Part shown: piece after piece, positions 35,029 to 42,984 of the stretch
Layout: every line of letters begins with the position of its first letter
Numbering within the stretch: the stretch's first letter is position 1
NCBI RefSeq assembly: GCF_001677335.1
Contig: NZ_LZYB01000006.1
Location: forward strand, 62,001 to 126,000
DNA: 64,000 bases
Direction of reading: 5' to 3'
Source of the DNA: Erythrobacter dokdonensis DSW-74
Lineage (GTDB): Bacteria > Pseudomonadota > Alphaproteobacteria > Sphingomonadales > Sphingomonadaceae
Notes under the pieces: generated by a model
The model's database searches: none
What the model saw: only the letters and a program-made list of their open reading frames with translations
What the model was told of the DNA's origin: nothing
Program-made: the position numbers and the translations under genes

Positions 35029-35670
35029 ATGGTTTCAGGTAAAGCGAATTCGTCATCCCGCGGTAGTGAAAGGGGCGGGCGCAAGCGGGCCAGGCCGCCG
35101 CTTGACGAGGTGGCGCTGCGCGATCTCGCCCTGTCCTATGCCGCCCGTTACGCCAGCACCGGAGCACGGCTGGAAGCCTATCTTGCGCGCAAGCTGAAGG
35201 AGCGCGGTGTGGCCGAGGACGGCGATGGTCGCAGCATGCAGATCGATATTCCGGCGCTGGTCGGGCGGCTGGTGGAACTCGGCTATGTCGATGATGCCGC
35301 CTATGCGCGGATGCGCACGCGCGATCTGGCTGGCCGCGGCTATGGTGCAAGGCGGGTCGAGCAGGCCTTGTGGGCGGCGGGCGTGGACGAGACTATCCGC
35401 GCGGATACGGCGCCCGACGAGGCGGCGCAGCGCCGCGCGGCGGTACTGATGGCGAAGAAGCGGGGGTTCGGTCCCTATCGACGCGCCGCTGCCGAGGAAG
35501 GTGATCCGCTCGCCGTGCACAAGGCCCGCGAAAAAGCCGTTGCAGCAATGCTGCGGGCAGGCCACGATTACGATCATGTCCGCTTCCTCCTCGATTGTCC
35601 GGGGGAGGCTGAACTGGAAGCATGGCTTGACGAGGTCGCCGATCAGGAGGGATTCGAGGGATCATGGTGA
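35029..35670 (+). CDS. recX: RecX-family regulatory protein
   Basis: 213 aa, helical three-repeat protein that restrains RecA filaments. ARYASTGARLEAYLARKLKE in repeat 1 and LVELGYVDDAAYARMRTRDL are RecX hallmarks. recA is not adjacent. The 3' end overlaps the next gene by 7 nt, suggesting coupling. Confidence 0.85.
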   Translation: MVSGKANSSSRGSERGGRKRARPPLDEVALRDLALSYAARYASTGARLEAYLARKLKERGVAEDGDGRSMQIDIPALVGRLVELGYVDDAAYARMRTRDLAGRGYGARRVEQALWAAGVDETIRADTAPDEAAQRRAAVLMAKKRGFGPYRRAAAEEGDPLAVHKAREKAVAAMLRAGHDYDHVRFLLDCPGEAELEAWLDEVADQEGFEGSW

Positions 35671-36167
35671 AATTCTGGATGGTGGCAGGCCTCGCGCTGC
35701 TGGCGGCGTGTTCTCCCGGAGAGGGCGCGACAGCGCGCGCGCAGGCTCCGGCCGCGGCTGCCGGGGAAACACGCCATCCGGTTTCGGGGCTGGAGGTGAT
35801 CGATCTTGCTGTCGTGCGCGGCGACAATACCATTGCCTTCCGGGTCGAACTCGCCGCGAGCCCTGCGGCCCAGACGCGCGGATTGATGTTCCGCACCGAA
35901 CTCGGCGATTTCGAGGGTATGCTGTTTCCCTCCGAAGCGCCGGAACCGCGCAGCTTCTGGATGAAGAACACGCCGCTCTCGCTCGACATCATCTTCGTTG
36001 GGCCGGACGGGCGGATCCTCAACATCGCTGCCGATACCGTGCCCTATTCACTCGATCCGGTCAGCTCTGTCGGCCCGGCCAGCGCGGTGCTGGAACTGCG
36101 CGCGGGCAGGGCCCGGGAATTGGGGATCGTGCCCGGCGACAGGGTGATCTACGCCCTGCCGCGCTAA
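35664..36167 (+). CDS. DUF192 lipoprotein
   Basis: 167 aa. The signal peptide with lipobox LLAAC predicts a lipid-anchored periplasmic protein. The DUF192 domain shows TRGLMFRTEL, SFWMKNTPLSLDIIFVGPDG and the C-terminal ELRAGRARELGIVPGDRV. The family is widespread and functionally uncharacterised. It overlaps recX and is followed after 45 nt by the NDUFA12 gene. Confidence 0.87.
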   Translation: MVKFWMVAGLALLAACSPGEGATARAQAPAAAAGETRHPVSGLEVIDLAVVRGDNTIAFRVELAASPAAQTRGLMFRTELGDFEGMLFPSEAPEPRSFWMKNTPLSLDIIFVGPDGRILNIAADTVPYSLDPVSSVGPASAVLELRAGRARELGIVPGDRVIYALPR

Positions 36168-36212
36168 TCTTCCTCCTTGGCGCTCGGGAGCAATTCGGCT
36201 AGGCGCGCGTCC

Positions 36213-36641
36213 ATGGGTATCCTAGCAAAGATCTTCACCTGGTGGGACGGCGCCACCATCGGCACCCACCTGTGGGCGAGCCGTGTGGGCGGCGAGCATG
36301 TCGGCACCGATGCGGCAGGCAACAAGTATTACCGTGCCACGGCCAAGGGCGGGGTCAATACCGGCTCCTACACGCAGCGCGAAAAACGCTGGGTGATCTA
36401 CAATGGTGCCAATGATGCCAGCCGCGTGCCGGCCGAATGGCACGGCTGGCTGCATGGCACCTATGACGATGTGCCCGAAAGCCATCTGCCGCCACCCAAG
36501 GTGTGGGAAGCCGATTACACCCCCAATGCCACCGGCACGGCGCAGGCCTATTTCCCGCAAGGCGCGCTCGAGCGGGGCGGCAAGCGCGCCCGGGCTGTCG
36601 GCGATTACGAGGCGTGGACGCCCGGCGGCGCGGACAGCTGA
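36213..36641 (+). CDS. NDUFA12-family NADH:ubiquinone oxidoreductase accessory subunit
   Basis: 142 aa. IFTWWDGATIGTHLWASRVG, YYRATAKGG and RRWVIYNGANDASRVPAEWHGWLH-like segments (here EKRWVIYNGANDASRVPAEW) are the NDUFA12/B17.2 signature. Such homologues are restricted to alphaproteobacteria and mitochondria, and sit on the matrix/cytoplasmic arm of complex I. The start at 36213 matches the family N-terminus; the open frame begins earlier at 36177. Confidence 0.9.
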   Translation: MGILAKIFTWWDGATIGTHLWASRVGGEHVGTDAAGNKYYRATAKGGVNTGSYTQREKRWVIYNGANDASRVPAEWHGWLHGTYDDVPESHLPPPKVWEADYTPNATGTAQAYFPQGALERGGKRARAVGDYEAWTPGGADS

Positions 36642-36649
36642 GGCGCGCG

Positions 36650-37177
36650 GTGCGGCGTCCCTGCCTTCCCGCGGCGCTGCTGCTTTTGCTTGCGGCCTGC
36701 GATAACGCGGCCGAGCCGGAAACGGCTGACGTGCCGCTCGATCAGCCCGCACCGGCTGCTGCTGCCTCTTCCGCGCCGGACAGTGCCGGCGACAATGGTG
36801 CCACGCCCATGGACGAGCGGGTGGCGACACTCGGCCTGCTCAACAAGCGCAACAACGTCTCGGAAGACATTACGCTGAAGCCGGGCGAGAGCGCCGAGGT
36901 CGGTCCGGTGATCATCCGCCTTTCGGCCTGCGAACGCACCGCGCCATGGGAATTGCCGCAGGAAACGGGCGCCTTCGTGCAGGTCGATATCCGCGAACGC
37001 GGGTCGCAGGCGCACACCCGCGTCTTTTCCGGCTGGCTTTTCCGCGAATCGCCCAGCCTCAACGTGGTCGAGCACCCGGTCTATGATGTCTGGGTCAAGG
37101 ACTGCACGATGCGCTGGCCGGGCGAAGACGCCCGTTCCGTTCGGTCTCCGTCAACGCCCCCGTCACCCGCACCATAA
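36650..37177 (+). CDS. DUF2155 lipoprotein
   Basis: 175 aa. It uses a GTG start and has a signal peptide with lipobox LLAAC, then an Asp/Pro/Ala-rich linker. The conserved DUF2155 domain (LGLLNKRNNVSEDITLKPGE, RLSACERTAPWE, VFSGWLFRESPSLNVVEHPV) ends at YDVWVKDC. The tail of about 20 residues beyond this is not conserved-looking and overlaps the end of aat on the other strand by 97 bp. It is often found next to NDUFA12 in alphaproteobacteria. Confidence 0.85.
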   Translation: MRRPCLPAALLLLLAACDNAAEPETADVPLDQPAPAAAASSAPDSAGDNGATPMDERVATLGLLNKRNNVSEDITLKPGESAEVGPVIIRLSACERTAPWELPQETGAFVQVDIRERGSQAHTRVFSGWLFRESPSLNVVEHPVYDVWVKDCTMRWPGEDARSVRSPSTPPSPAP

Positions 37178-37845
37178 CCGCTGCCTTCGCTGAAGCGCCG
37201 CCACGCCGTGCCAAGGCTGGCGAGCGGGCGGCCATGGGCCTGCTCGACCTTGCGGCGATAGTCGCGCTGCGGCAGCTCGATAGCGCCCATGCTCCTGAGA
37301 TGTTCGGTCATGAACTGGCAGTCGAGCAGTGCGAAACCGGCCTCGCGCAGGATCGCCACCAGCCATGCCAGCGCGACCTTGCTGGCATTGGGCACGCAGG
37401 AGAACATGCTCTCGCCGCAGAACACCCGGTCGAAACTGACGCCGTAGAGCCCGCCGACCAGCTCCGGCGCACCATCGGCGCCCGCCTGCCAGCACTCCAC
37501 AGAATGGGCATGGCCCGCGCGGTGCAGGCCGATATAGCTCTGCACGATGCGTTCGCTGATCCAGGTCTCGGGATGATCGGGGCGCGGCTCGGCGCAGGCG
37601 CGGATGACCTGTTCGAAAGCGCGGTCGAGCGTGACGGTGAAGCGGTCGGCGCGCAGCACCTTGCGCAAGGACTTGGACACATGCAGCCCATCGAGCGGCA
37701 GGATTGCTCGCTCGCGCGGCTCGACCCAGAACACTTCGGTATCTTCGCGCCGGTCGGCCATCGGGAAGATCCCGCTGCGATAGGCCAGCAGCAGGGTCTC
37801 GACCGGAATGGGAGGGCGCAGAGGGGCGTGCATCTTGCACTGCAC
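37081..37845 (-). CDS. aat: Leucyl/phenylalanyl-tRNA--protein transferase
   Basis: 254 aa. It adds Leu or Phe to N-terminal Arg/Lys of proteins as signals for ClpAP degradation (N-end rule). Typical segments are LLLAYRSGIFPMADRRED, WVEPRERAILPLDGLHVSKS, ETWISERIVQSYIGLHRAGH, GGLYGVSFDRVFCGESMFS and LDCQFMTEHLRSMGAIELPQ. Family members end soon after LASLGTAWRRF; the last 35 residues here are extra and overlap the DUF2155 gene. The first codon at 37845 is GTG; an in-frame ATG at 37833 is an equal candidate. Confidence 0.92.
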   Translation of the reverse strand: MQCKMHAPLRPPIPVETLLLAYRSGIFPMADRREDTEVFWVEPRERAILPLDGLHVSKSLRKVLRADRFTVTLDRAFEQVIRACAEPRPDHPETWISERIVQSYIGLHRAGHAHSVECWQAGADGAPELVGGLYGVSFDRVFCGESMFSCVPNASKVALAWLVAILREAGFALLDCQFMTEHLRSMGAIELPQRDYRRKVEQAHGRPLASLGTAWRRFSEGSGYGAGDGGVDGDRTERASSPGQRIVQSLTQTS

Positions 37846-37913
37846 AATACAGACGGGAAATAGGATTGCCTATCCCCCGCCCCTTCGATAAAGGGCGCCT
37901 TCCAACGCGCTGC

Positions 37914-37989
37914 AGGGGTGTAGCTCAGCTGGTAGAGCATCGGTCTCCAAAACCGAGGGCCACGGGTTCGAATCCTGTCACCCCTGCCA
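37914..37989 (+). tRNA. tRNA-Trp (anticodon CCA)
   Basis: The 76-nt cloverleaf includes CCA. The acceptor stem is AGGGGTG/CACCCCT, the anticodon stem TCGGT/ACCGA encloses CTCCAAA with anticodon CCA, and the T-arm is GGGTTCGAATCC. It precedes secE-nusG as in many bacteria, but here a 1.5-kb minus-strand transporter gene lies between. Confidence 0.97.
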
Positions 37990-38113
37990 AGCGCCGGTAT
38001 TTCCGCAGCTCTTGCGCGCCGCGATTTTCCCGCTCTTCAGGTGTTCGATCACGGCGCACGGCCGCGCGTGCGGCGGTCATGCCGCCGTCACCGCGCTCCG
38101 GTTTGTCGCTTGA

Positions 38114-39637
38114 TCAGTATTCCTCGGGCTCTTCGGGCGTATCGGCGTGGAAGTCCTTGCCCGCCGTGCGCTCGCCGCGGGCCAGGGCGAACACCACGCC
38201 CGACAACAGCACCAGCGCGACCAGGTTGGGTAGCGCCATCGCCGCGTTGGAGATGTCGCCCAGCCGCCATACCAGCTCGGAAGGCTGCGCTGCGGCGAGC
38301 CAGATCACGACGCACCACAGCACCCGCCAGATGATGTGCAGCGTCTTCTCCCCCTGACGCGAGGAGCCGGGGATGCGGTCGTAGAGGAAGGTGATCGCCC
38401 GCTCGCCGTAATAGCTCCAGGTCAAAAGGGTGGTGAACACGAACAGGATCAGCGCGATGCTCGCTACCAGCGTGCCGAGCGCGATTCCGGCCAGTTCGAA
38501 CGGGAAGGCGGCGGCAAAGGCGCCGCTGGTCATCTCGAACCCGACCCGGTCGGATTGCCAGGCGTGCAGCACTGCCTCGCCCCCAGCGGTGAAATCGCCG
38601 CGCACGGTGAGGATCACGAGCGCGGTCATGGTGCAGATCACGATGGTATCGATGAAGGTGCCCATCATCGCCATGCGGCCCTGCTGTTCGGGATCGTCGG
38701 TCTGCGCCACGGCATGGGCAATCGCGGTCGAGCCTTGTCCCGCCTCGTTCGAGAACAGCCCGCGGGCCACGCCTGCGCGAATGGCTATAATGATCGCCGC
38801 CCCGGCAAAGCCGCCGCTCGCCGCCTGCGGATTGAACGCGCCGCCCATGATCAGGGCGAAGGTTTCGGGCAGGTCGCCGGCATTCAGCGCCAGCGCCGTC
38901 ACAGCCATCACGACATAGGCACCGGCCATCAGCGGGATGACCTTTTCCGCGAAGCTGCCGATCGACTTGATCCCGCCGATGATGACGATGAAAACCAGCA
39001 CCGCGATGATCGCCCCGCCGATTGCCTCGTCGATGCCGAACAGTTCCTTGAGCCCGTCGGCCACCGCATTGGCCTGGATCGAATTGCCCGTGACCAAGGC
39101 GGAAAACAGTGTGCCGAGGCAGAATACCACCGCCAGCCAGGTCCATTTCGGCCCCAGTCCCAGCATGATGTAGCTCATCGGCCCGCCGCGATAGCTGCCG
39201 TCCGATGTGCGCTCGCGGTAGCGGATCGCGAGGCTGCCCTCGGCAAAGGCGAGCGCCATGCCGAACAGCGCGGTGATCCACATCCAGAACACAGCGCCCG
39301 GCCCGCCCAGCGCGATCGCGGTGGCGACACCTGCAAGATTGCCGGTTCCGACCTGCCCGGACAACGCGGTCGAGAGCGCGGCAAAGGGCGAGATCTCGCC
39401 CGCACCGGAGCCCTTGCGGCTCGCGAAGAGACCGGCAAAGGCGCTGCCCAGCTTGACGATGGGATAGAATTTGAGGCCCACCATCACCCACAGGCCAATG
39501 CCCAGCAGCACGATCGTCATCGGCGGGAAAGGCAGCAACTCGACCCCGTTCCAGGTGCCTGCCCAGATGAAGTCCGAGACATTGGTGACCGGCGCGACCA
39601 GCCGTTCCCCCAGCGTCATCGTGCTGCCTGCTGCCAT
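38114..39637 (-). CDS. Alanine/glycine:cation symporter (AGCS family)
   Basis: 507 aa sodium/proton-coupled Ala/Gly importer with about 11 helices. The AGCS signatures FAALSTALSGQVGTGNLAGVATAIALGG and GLFSNEAGQGSTAIAHA are present (each part shown is family-typical). The start at 39637 places an N-terminal extracytoplasmic segment before TM1; the frame is open to 39694. It lies on the opposite strand inside the tRNA-Trp/secE interval. Confidence 0.9.
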   Translation of the reverse strand: MAAGSTMTLGERLVAPVTNVSDFIWAGTWNGVELLPFPPMTIVLLGIGLWVMVGLKFYPIVKLGSAFAGLFASRKGSGAGEISPFAALSTALSGQVGTGNLAGVATAIALGGPGAVFWMWITALFGMALAFAEGSLAIRYRERTSDGSYRGGPMSYIMLGLGPKWTWLAVVFCLGTLFSALVTGNSIQANAVADGLKELFGIDEAIGGAIIAVLVFIVIIGGIKSIGSFAEKVIPLMAGAYVVMAVTALALNAGDLPETFALIMGGAFNPQAASGGFAGAAIIIAIRAGVARGLFSNEAGQGSTAIAHAVAQTDDPEQQGRMAMMGTFIDTIVICTMTALVILTVRGDFTAGGEAVLHAWQSDRVGFEMTSGAFAAAFPFELAGIALGTLVASIALILFVFTTLLTWSYYGERAITFLYDRIPGSSRQGEKTLHIIWRVLWCVVIWLAAAQPSELVWRLGDISNAAMALPNLVALVLLSGVVFALARGERTAGKDFHADTPEEPEEY

Positions 39638-39758
39638 GTGATGTGATCCCCGAATAATGCGGTCTTTTACGACCCTGTTGTTTCGGGCGCGCACGCTAGA
39701 GGCGACGTGTGGCCTTGCCTAGCCCCGCCTGCGCGATTTTCCGCAAGGCGGCCCGGGC

Positions 39759-39778
39759 ATGATGCAGGCCTGCATCAT
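39759..39778. promoter_or_regulatory. 20-bp perfect palindrome between AGCS gene and secE
   Basis: ATGATGCAGGCCTGCATCAT is a perfect inverted repeat with no spacer, about 120 bp upstream of the AGCS start and 158 bp upstream of secE. It could be an operator for either divergent gene; no regulator is identified. Confidence 0.4.
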
Positions 39779-39902
39779 CTTGCAATTGCCGCGAGGCCCG
39801 CGTAAGGACGCAGCCGTCTTTCCGACATCGGCAATCATGAAGGCCCCTCCGGCGACCTTGTCCCGGGCGGCGCGGCCCCCTACCTGAAAGCCGATCGGGA
39901 AA

Positions 39903-39934
39903 GACACGGGCTATACGCGAAGGACACGGGCTAT
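39903..39934 (+). repeat. Tandem 12-bp direct repeat abutting the secE start
   Basis: GACACGGGCTAT occurs twice with 20-bp periodicity (39903-39914 and 39923-39934), the second copy ending one base before the secE ATG. It looks like a small tandem duplication of the leader. Confidence 0.6.
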
Positions 39935-39935
39935 C

Positions 39936-40163
39936 ATGGCCGAACAGAAACAAGTCGCAGAAGAAAAGAAGCGCAAGACTTCGGTCGCGGAATTCGTCGG
40001 CCAGGTGCGCACGGAAACCGGCAAGATCGTGTGGCCGAGCCGCGAGGAAACGGTCCGCACCGCGATTTTTGTGTTCATCTTCATGGTGATCCTGTCGCTG
40101 TTCTTCCTCGGCATCGACAGCGCCTTCGGGGCGCTCGTGCGCGGCGCGATCGGCCTGTTGTAA
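39936..40163 (+). CDS. secE: Preprotein translocase subunit SecE
   Basis: 75 aa. The short single-helix form typical outside enterobacteria: cytoplasmic amphipathic VAEFVGQVRTETGKIVWPSR, then one membrane helix (FVFIFMVILSLFFLGI). It is the essential clamp of the SecYEG channel. nusG follows after 60 nt. Confidence 0.95.
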   Translation: MAEQKQVAEEKKRKTSVAEFVGQVRTETGKIVWPSREETVRTAIFVFIFMVILSLFFLGIDSAFGALVRGAIGLL

Positions 40164-40223
40164 CAAGGCCCGGCACACGTATTTCACGCTCTGCCTGTCA
40201 GACGACTTTTCCAAGGATTTCCC

Positions 40224-40760
40224 ATGGCTCGCTGGTACATCATTCACGCTTATTCGGGTTTCGAGAACAAGGTGCGCGACGCGATCATTTCGGAGGCCGA
40301 ACGGCTTGGCCTCAGCGAAGGGGTCGAGGAAGTGCAGGTCCCGACCGAGACCGTGACCGAGGTGAAGCGCGGCAAGAAGGTGCAGGTCGAGCGCAAGTTC
40401 ATGCCCGGCTACGTGCTCGCCAAGCTGAACATGACCGATGATATCTATCACCTCGTCAAGAACACCCCGAAGGTGACTGGCTTCCTCGGTTCGGGCAACA
40501 AGCCGCAGCCGATTTCCGAGCGCGAGGCCGCGCGCTATTTCGGCGGGGTGGAAGAAGCCAAGGCCGCGCCCAAGCGCGATATCAGCGTCGATTACGAGAT
40601 CGGCGATTCGGTCAAGGTTCTGGACGGCCCCTTCGCCAGCTTCAACGGCGTGGTGGAAGAGCTCGATTTCGACAAGGCCAAGGTCAAGGTCAGCGTGTCG
40701 ATCTTCGGCCGCGCGACGCCGGTCGAACTGGACTTCGAGCAGGTCGAACTGGCGAAATGA
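40224..40760 (+). CDS. nusG: Transcription termination/antitermination protein NusG
   Basis: 178 aa. The NGN domain ([55 protein letters not shown]) is followed by the KOW domain ([20 protein letters not shown]). It links RNA polymerase to Rho and the ribosome. A GC hairpin follows 7 nt after the stop. Confidence 0.96.
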   Translation: MARWYIIHAYSGFENKVRDAIISEAERLGLSEGVEEVQVPTETVTEVKRGKKVQVERKFMPGYVLAKLNMTDDIYHLVKNTPKVTGFLGSGNKPQPISEREAARYFGGVEEAKAAPKRDISVDYEIGDSVKVLDGPFASFNGVVEELDFDKAKVKVSVSIFGRATPVELDFEQVELAK

Positions 40761-40766
40761 GTCTTT

Positions 40767-40788
40767 CGCCCGCGCCTCCGCGCGGGCG
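40767..40788 (+). terminator. GC hairpin after nusG
   Basis: Arms CGCCCGCGC and GCGCGGGCG (9 bp) with loop CTCC directly follow the nusG stop. There is no T-tract, so it may be a Rho-assisted end or an RNA-stabilising hairpin. Confidence 0.5.
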
Positions 40789-40823
40789 TCCTCGGCGCTA
40801 TTCCTCCGCTTCGCTCCGGGCGC

Positions 40824-40866
40824 CTGCGGGCGGCCGGTCGGCCTTGCGGCCTCTAGCGAGGCCGAT
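40824..40866 (+). repeat. Dispersed intergenic repeat, copy A
   Basis: CTGCGGGCGGCCGGTCGGCC followed by TTGCGGCC and a small hairpin GGCCTC-TAGC-GAGGCC. Related copies lie at 44179-44212 and, inverted, at 51961-52000. Confidence 0.6.
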
Positions 40867-40899
40867 CCGGCGCGACGACCGCGGCTTTGAAGGCAGCTT

Positions 40900-41094
40900 T
40901 TGAAAACCCGGCCCGGCATCTGTCAGAAGAAGCGCCGCTTTGCCTCGCGGGAGGCGGCGGACGCGGCGGCGCTGGCGGGCGGGATTTCCTTGCGCACCTA
41001 CAAGTGCGCGCTGTGCCATCACTATCACCTCACCAGCCGCACCAAGGGCCTGCGACGCCCGCGAGTCGGGGACGGCCTTCCAGATCCGTTATGA
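40900..41094 (+). CDS. Small Cys/His-containing protein, unknown function
   Basis: 64 aa from a TTG start. The sequence has KKRRFASREAADAAAL, then TYKCALCHHYHLTSR. The Cys at residue 8 together with CxxC and nearby His residues suggests a zinc-binding ribbon. The pattern 'KKRF...EAA...Y.C..C...HLTSR' recalls small basic proteins seen in several bacterial genomes and phages, but I cannot name a family with certainty. The C-terminal 12 residues look unconstrained. It is on the nusG strand 139 nt downstream. Confidence 0.5.
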   Translation: MKTRPGICQKKRRFASREAADAAALAGGISLRTYKCALCHHYHLTSRTKGLRRPRVGDGLPDPL

Positions 41095-41560
41095 CTGTTC
41101 TGGGTGGATTGCTGCCGCCTTCGTCATCCCAGCGAAAGCTGGGACCTAGGGCCTCAAAGTGCCGCGCTTGCCGCCCTTGGCCCCAGCTTTCGCTGGGGTG
41201 ACGGTAAGGGGTGGTATGGGGTCGCTTCCTGAATGGCAGGTACTTTCCAGAAGCGGGGCAAGTCAGCCGTTCGCGGCCGGATCTGAGCAGTGAGGGCTGC
41301 CGACCCAGACCAAGCCATTCGGGATGATCATGCTCAACGTCTGCTTTTGCTGAAAACAGCCATACCGCTTTCGGGATCGCGGCTAGAGCCCGATGATGAT
41401 TGCACCCGGGCGGGAAGCAGACAAAACGCGCCCTGCATGTTATGGGTATTCCGGAGCTCTCAGTAATAAGTTCATCTAATTGAGGCTCGGATGGTCATCA
41501 AGCGCTTGCGAAGGTTGCTGATTTTGTGCCTCGATAGTTGCACGAAAAAGAGTCCCGCGG
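41094..41560. other. 467-bp spacer with an inverted-repeat element
   Basis: No convincing gene. It holds the inverted-repeat element at 41122-41203 and then about 350 bp of lower-GC sequence without recognisable promoter, RNA or coding signal; open frames here have no ribosome site or family resemblance. Confidence 0.6.
41122..41203. repeat. REP-like inverted-repeat pair
   Basis: Left arm 41122-41146 and right arm 41179-41203 are reverse complements at 23 of 25 positions. Each arm itself contains a hairpin (CCCAGCGAAAGCTGGG; CCCCAGCTTTCGCTGGGG). Palindromic 'GTCATCCCAGCGAAAGCTGGG' elements are common between genes in sphingomonads. Confidence 0.8.
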
Positions 41561-42043
41561 ATGAATTGGAAGGCATTGTTTCGATCTGTGAGCAGGCGGG
41601 ATTTTTCGGCCAAGGCGGCCTTTATTCCACTTGCAGCGGCATTGACCTCAACCGAGGCTGTATCGTCAGCCGAACCAGCGAAAGAGAAGGTCTCAGGAAT
41701 TGGGGGGTTCTTTTTCGTTGCTAACGATCCGCAAGGCTTGCGAAACTGGTATCGTGATCACCTCGGTATCGACCTTGCGCCACAGTTTTCCGGTGGTGCA
41801 CCCTGGCAGCAAGAAGCAGGATTTACGGTGTTTGATCCCTTCCCTGTCGGTAACACCATGATACCTAGCGGCAAGCATTGGATGATCAATTTCCGTGTCG
41901 GAAATCTCGCCAGGATGATCGGTCAGTTGAAGGCTGCAGGGGTGGCGGTGAGCGAGCTCGAAACATACCCGCACGGGAAATTTGCAACCCTGACCGACCC
42001 CGAAGGCAACGGCATTCAGCTCTGGGAGCCAGCGCTCACGTAA
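41561..42043 (+). CDS. VOC-family protein with twin-arginine-like signal
   Basis: 160 aa. The N-terminal FRSVSRRDFSAKAAFIPLAA, with cleavage near SSAEPA, resembles a Tat or Sec signal peptide. The remaining 115 residues are one vicinal-oxygen-chelate (glyoxalase-type) module: GFFFVANDPQGLRNWYRDHL, GNTMIPSGKHWMINFRV and ATLTDPEGNGIQLWEP. Most VOC proteins are cytoplasmic. GC content is lower than that of neighbours, so the gene may have been acquired. Substrate unknown. Confidence 0.72.
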   Translation: MNWKALFRSVSRRDFSAKAAFIPLAAALTSTEAVSSAEPAKEKVSGIGGFFFVANDPQGLRNWYRDHLGIDLAPQFSGGAPWQQEAGFTVFDPFPVGNTMIPSGKHWMINFRVGNLARMIGQLKAAGVAVSELETYPHGKFATLTDPEGNGIQLWEPALT

Positions 42044-42139
42044 GTTCATTTGATGCGTCATGTCGGCGGGTATCCGGATCGGTAGCAGGGTTGATTTTCG
42101 CGTTCGCTGTCAACGTCGTTCACACTCGGGAGACAAATT

Positions 42140-42529
42140 ATGAAGATGCACATCAAGAGCGTGATGGTTGCCGACCAGGCCAAAGCTCACAAATTCTACA
42201 CCGACGTCCTTGGTTTCAAGACTAAGCACAATATCGAATTTGGCGAACACAGGTGGCTTACGCTCGTATCGCCGGAAGAAGAAGACGGCGTCGAACTTGC
42301 TCTCGAGCCAAACGTGTATCCGGCCGCCCGTTCGTTGCAAGACTCGCTTCACAAGGATGGCATTCCCTGGACGCAATTCAGCGTTCCAAACCTTGCAGCC
42401 GAATATGAACGCCTTGCAGCGCTCGGCGTTGAATTCCGAACCCCGCCGACGGAGGCCGGAGGCACCAGATTTGCCACTTTCGACGATACGTGCGGCAATT
42501 TGATCCAGCTGATCGAGGTGGCCGATTGA
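42140..42529 (+). CDS. VOC-family (glyoxalase/bleomycin-resistance-like) protein
   Basis: 129 aa single VOC domain: KSVMVADQAKAHKFYTDVLG, RWLTLVSPEEEDGVELALEP and TRFATFDDTCGNLIQLIEV. GGAG lies 8 nt upstream of the ATG. The DTCGN in place of the usual DPDGN is seen in this subgroup. It sits with the other VOC gene in the same lower-GC patch between nusG and rplK; no substrate can be assigned. Confidence 0.85.
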   Translation: MKMHIKSVMVADQAKAHKFYTDVLGFKTKHNIEFGEHRWLTLVSPEEEDGVELALEPNVYPAARSLQDSLHKDGIPWTQFSVPNLAAEYERLAALGVEFRTPPTEAGGTRFATFDDTCGNLIQLIEVAD

Positions 42530-42984
42530 GCGTCCGCTTCGGGGTCGTAAGCCGAATATCCGCTTTCGGCGTAGCGTGAGCGATTGCGGACATTTCCTAC
42601 ACGCCTGCCAGCCGCTACCCTCGGCGTCCGCTCTTTCCCAACGTGCTGCTCGGCTTCCTAGGCCGTTGGATCTGCGAAGCGCATGACAAGGCCCCGCTCC
42701 CCCTGTCCGTCAAGTGGCGGGACGTGCGGTTTTATTGTTTTATATCATGATATTGCCTGAGATGGAATTACTTGACAGGGTGTCAAGTTTGTCAAGCGGG
42801 ATCGGGCGGCGGGCGCAGCGGGTTGCTTTTTGCGCCGGATGCCCCTAACCGCGCGCCTTCGCTTGCCCTCGGGCGGGTGATTCCGTGCGGGAGCCCGGGC
42901 CATGCACAAGGCCGGGGCGCTGGACCGCTTAACATGAGCCTTGCTGGAAGCAGCACGGCAACAGTGCGATAGGAGTACGGCCTC
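42530..42984. other. 455-bp leader region of rplK
   Basis: No gene is supported here. It contains an AT-rich patch (42729-42770) with the 12-bp palindrome ATATCATGATAT and the inverted repeat at 42771-42787, and probably holds the rplKA promoter. Short frames in it lack any family resemblance. Confidence 0.5.
42771..42787. promoter_or_regulatory. Inverted repeat in rplK leader
   Basis: CTTGACA-GGG-TGTCAAG, with a further TTGTCAAG partly repeated at 42789-42796. TTGACA could be a -35 element, but no fitting -10 is seen 16-18 nt downstream, so the role is open. Confidence 0.35.

Noticed and set aside
39719..39907. Short minus-strand frame between the AGCS gene and secE
   Set aside because: No ribosome site, no recognisable domain, and it includes the 20-bp palindrome, so regulatory DNA is more likely.
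39638..39935. Glycine riboswitch ahead of the AGCS transporter
   Set aside because: AGCS genes are often controlled this way, but no aptamer-like conserved segments could be recognised here.
41491..41724. Short plus-strand frame ahead of the exported VOC gene
   Set aside because: It overlaps the VOC gene in another frame and has no family features.
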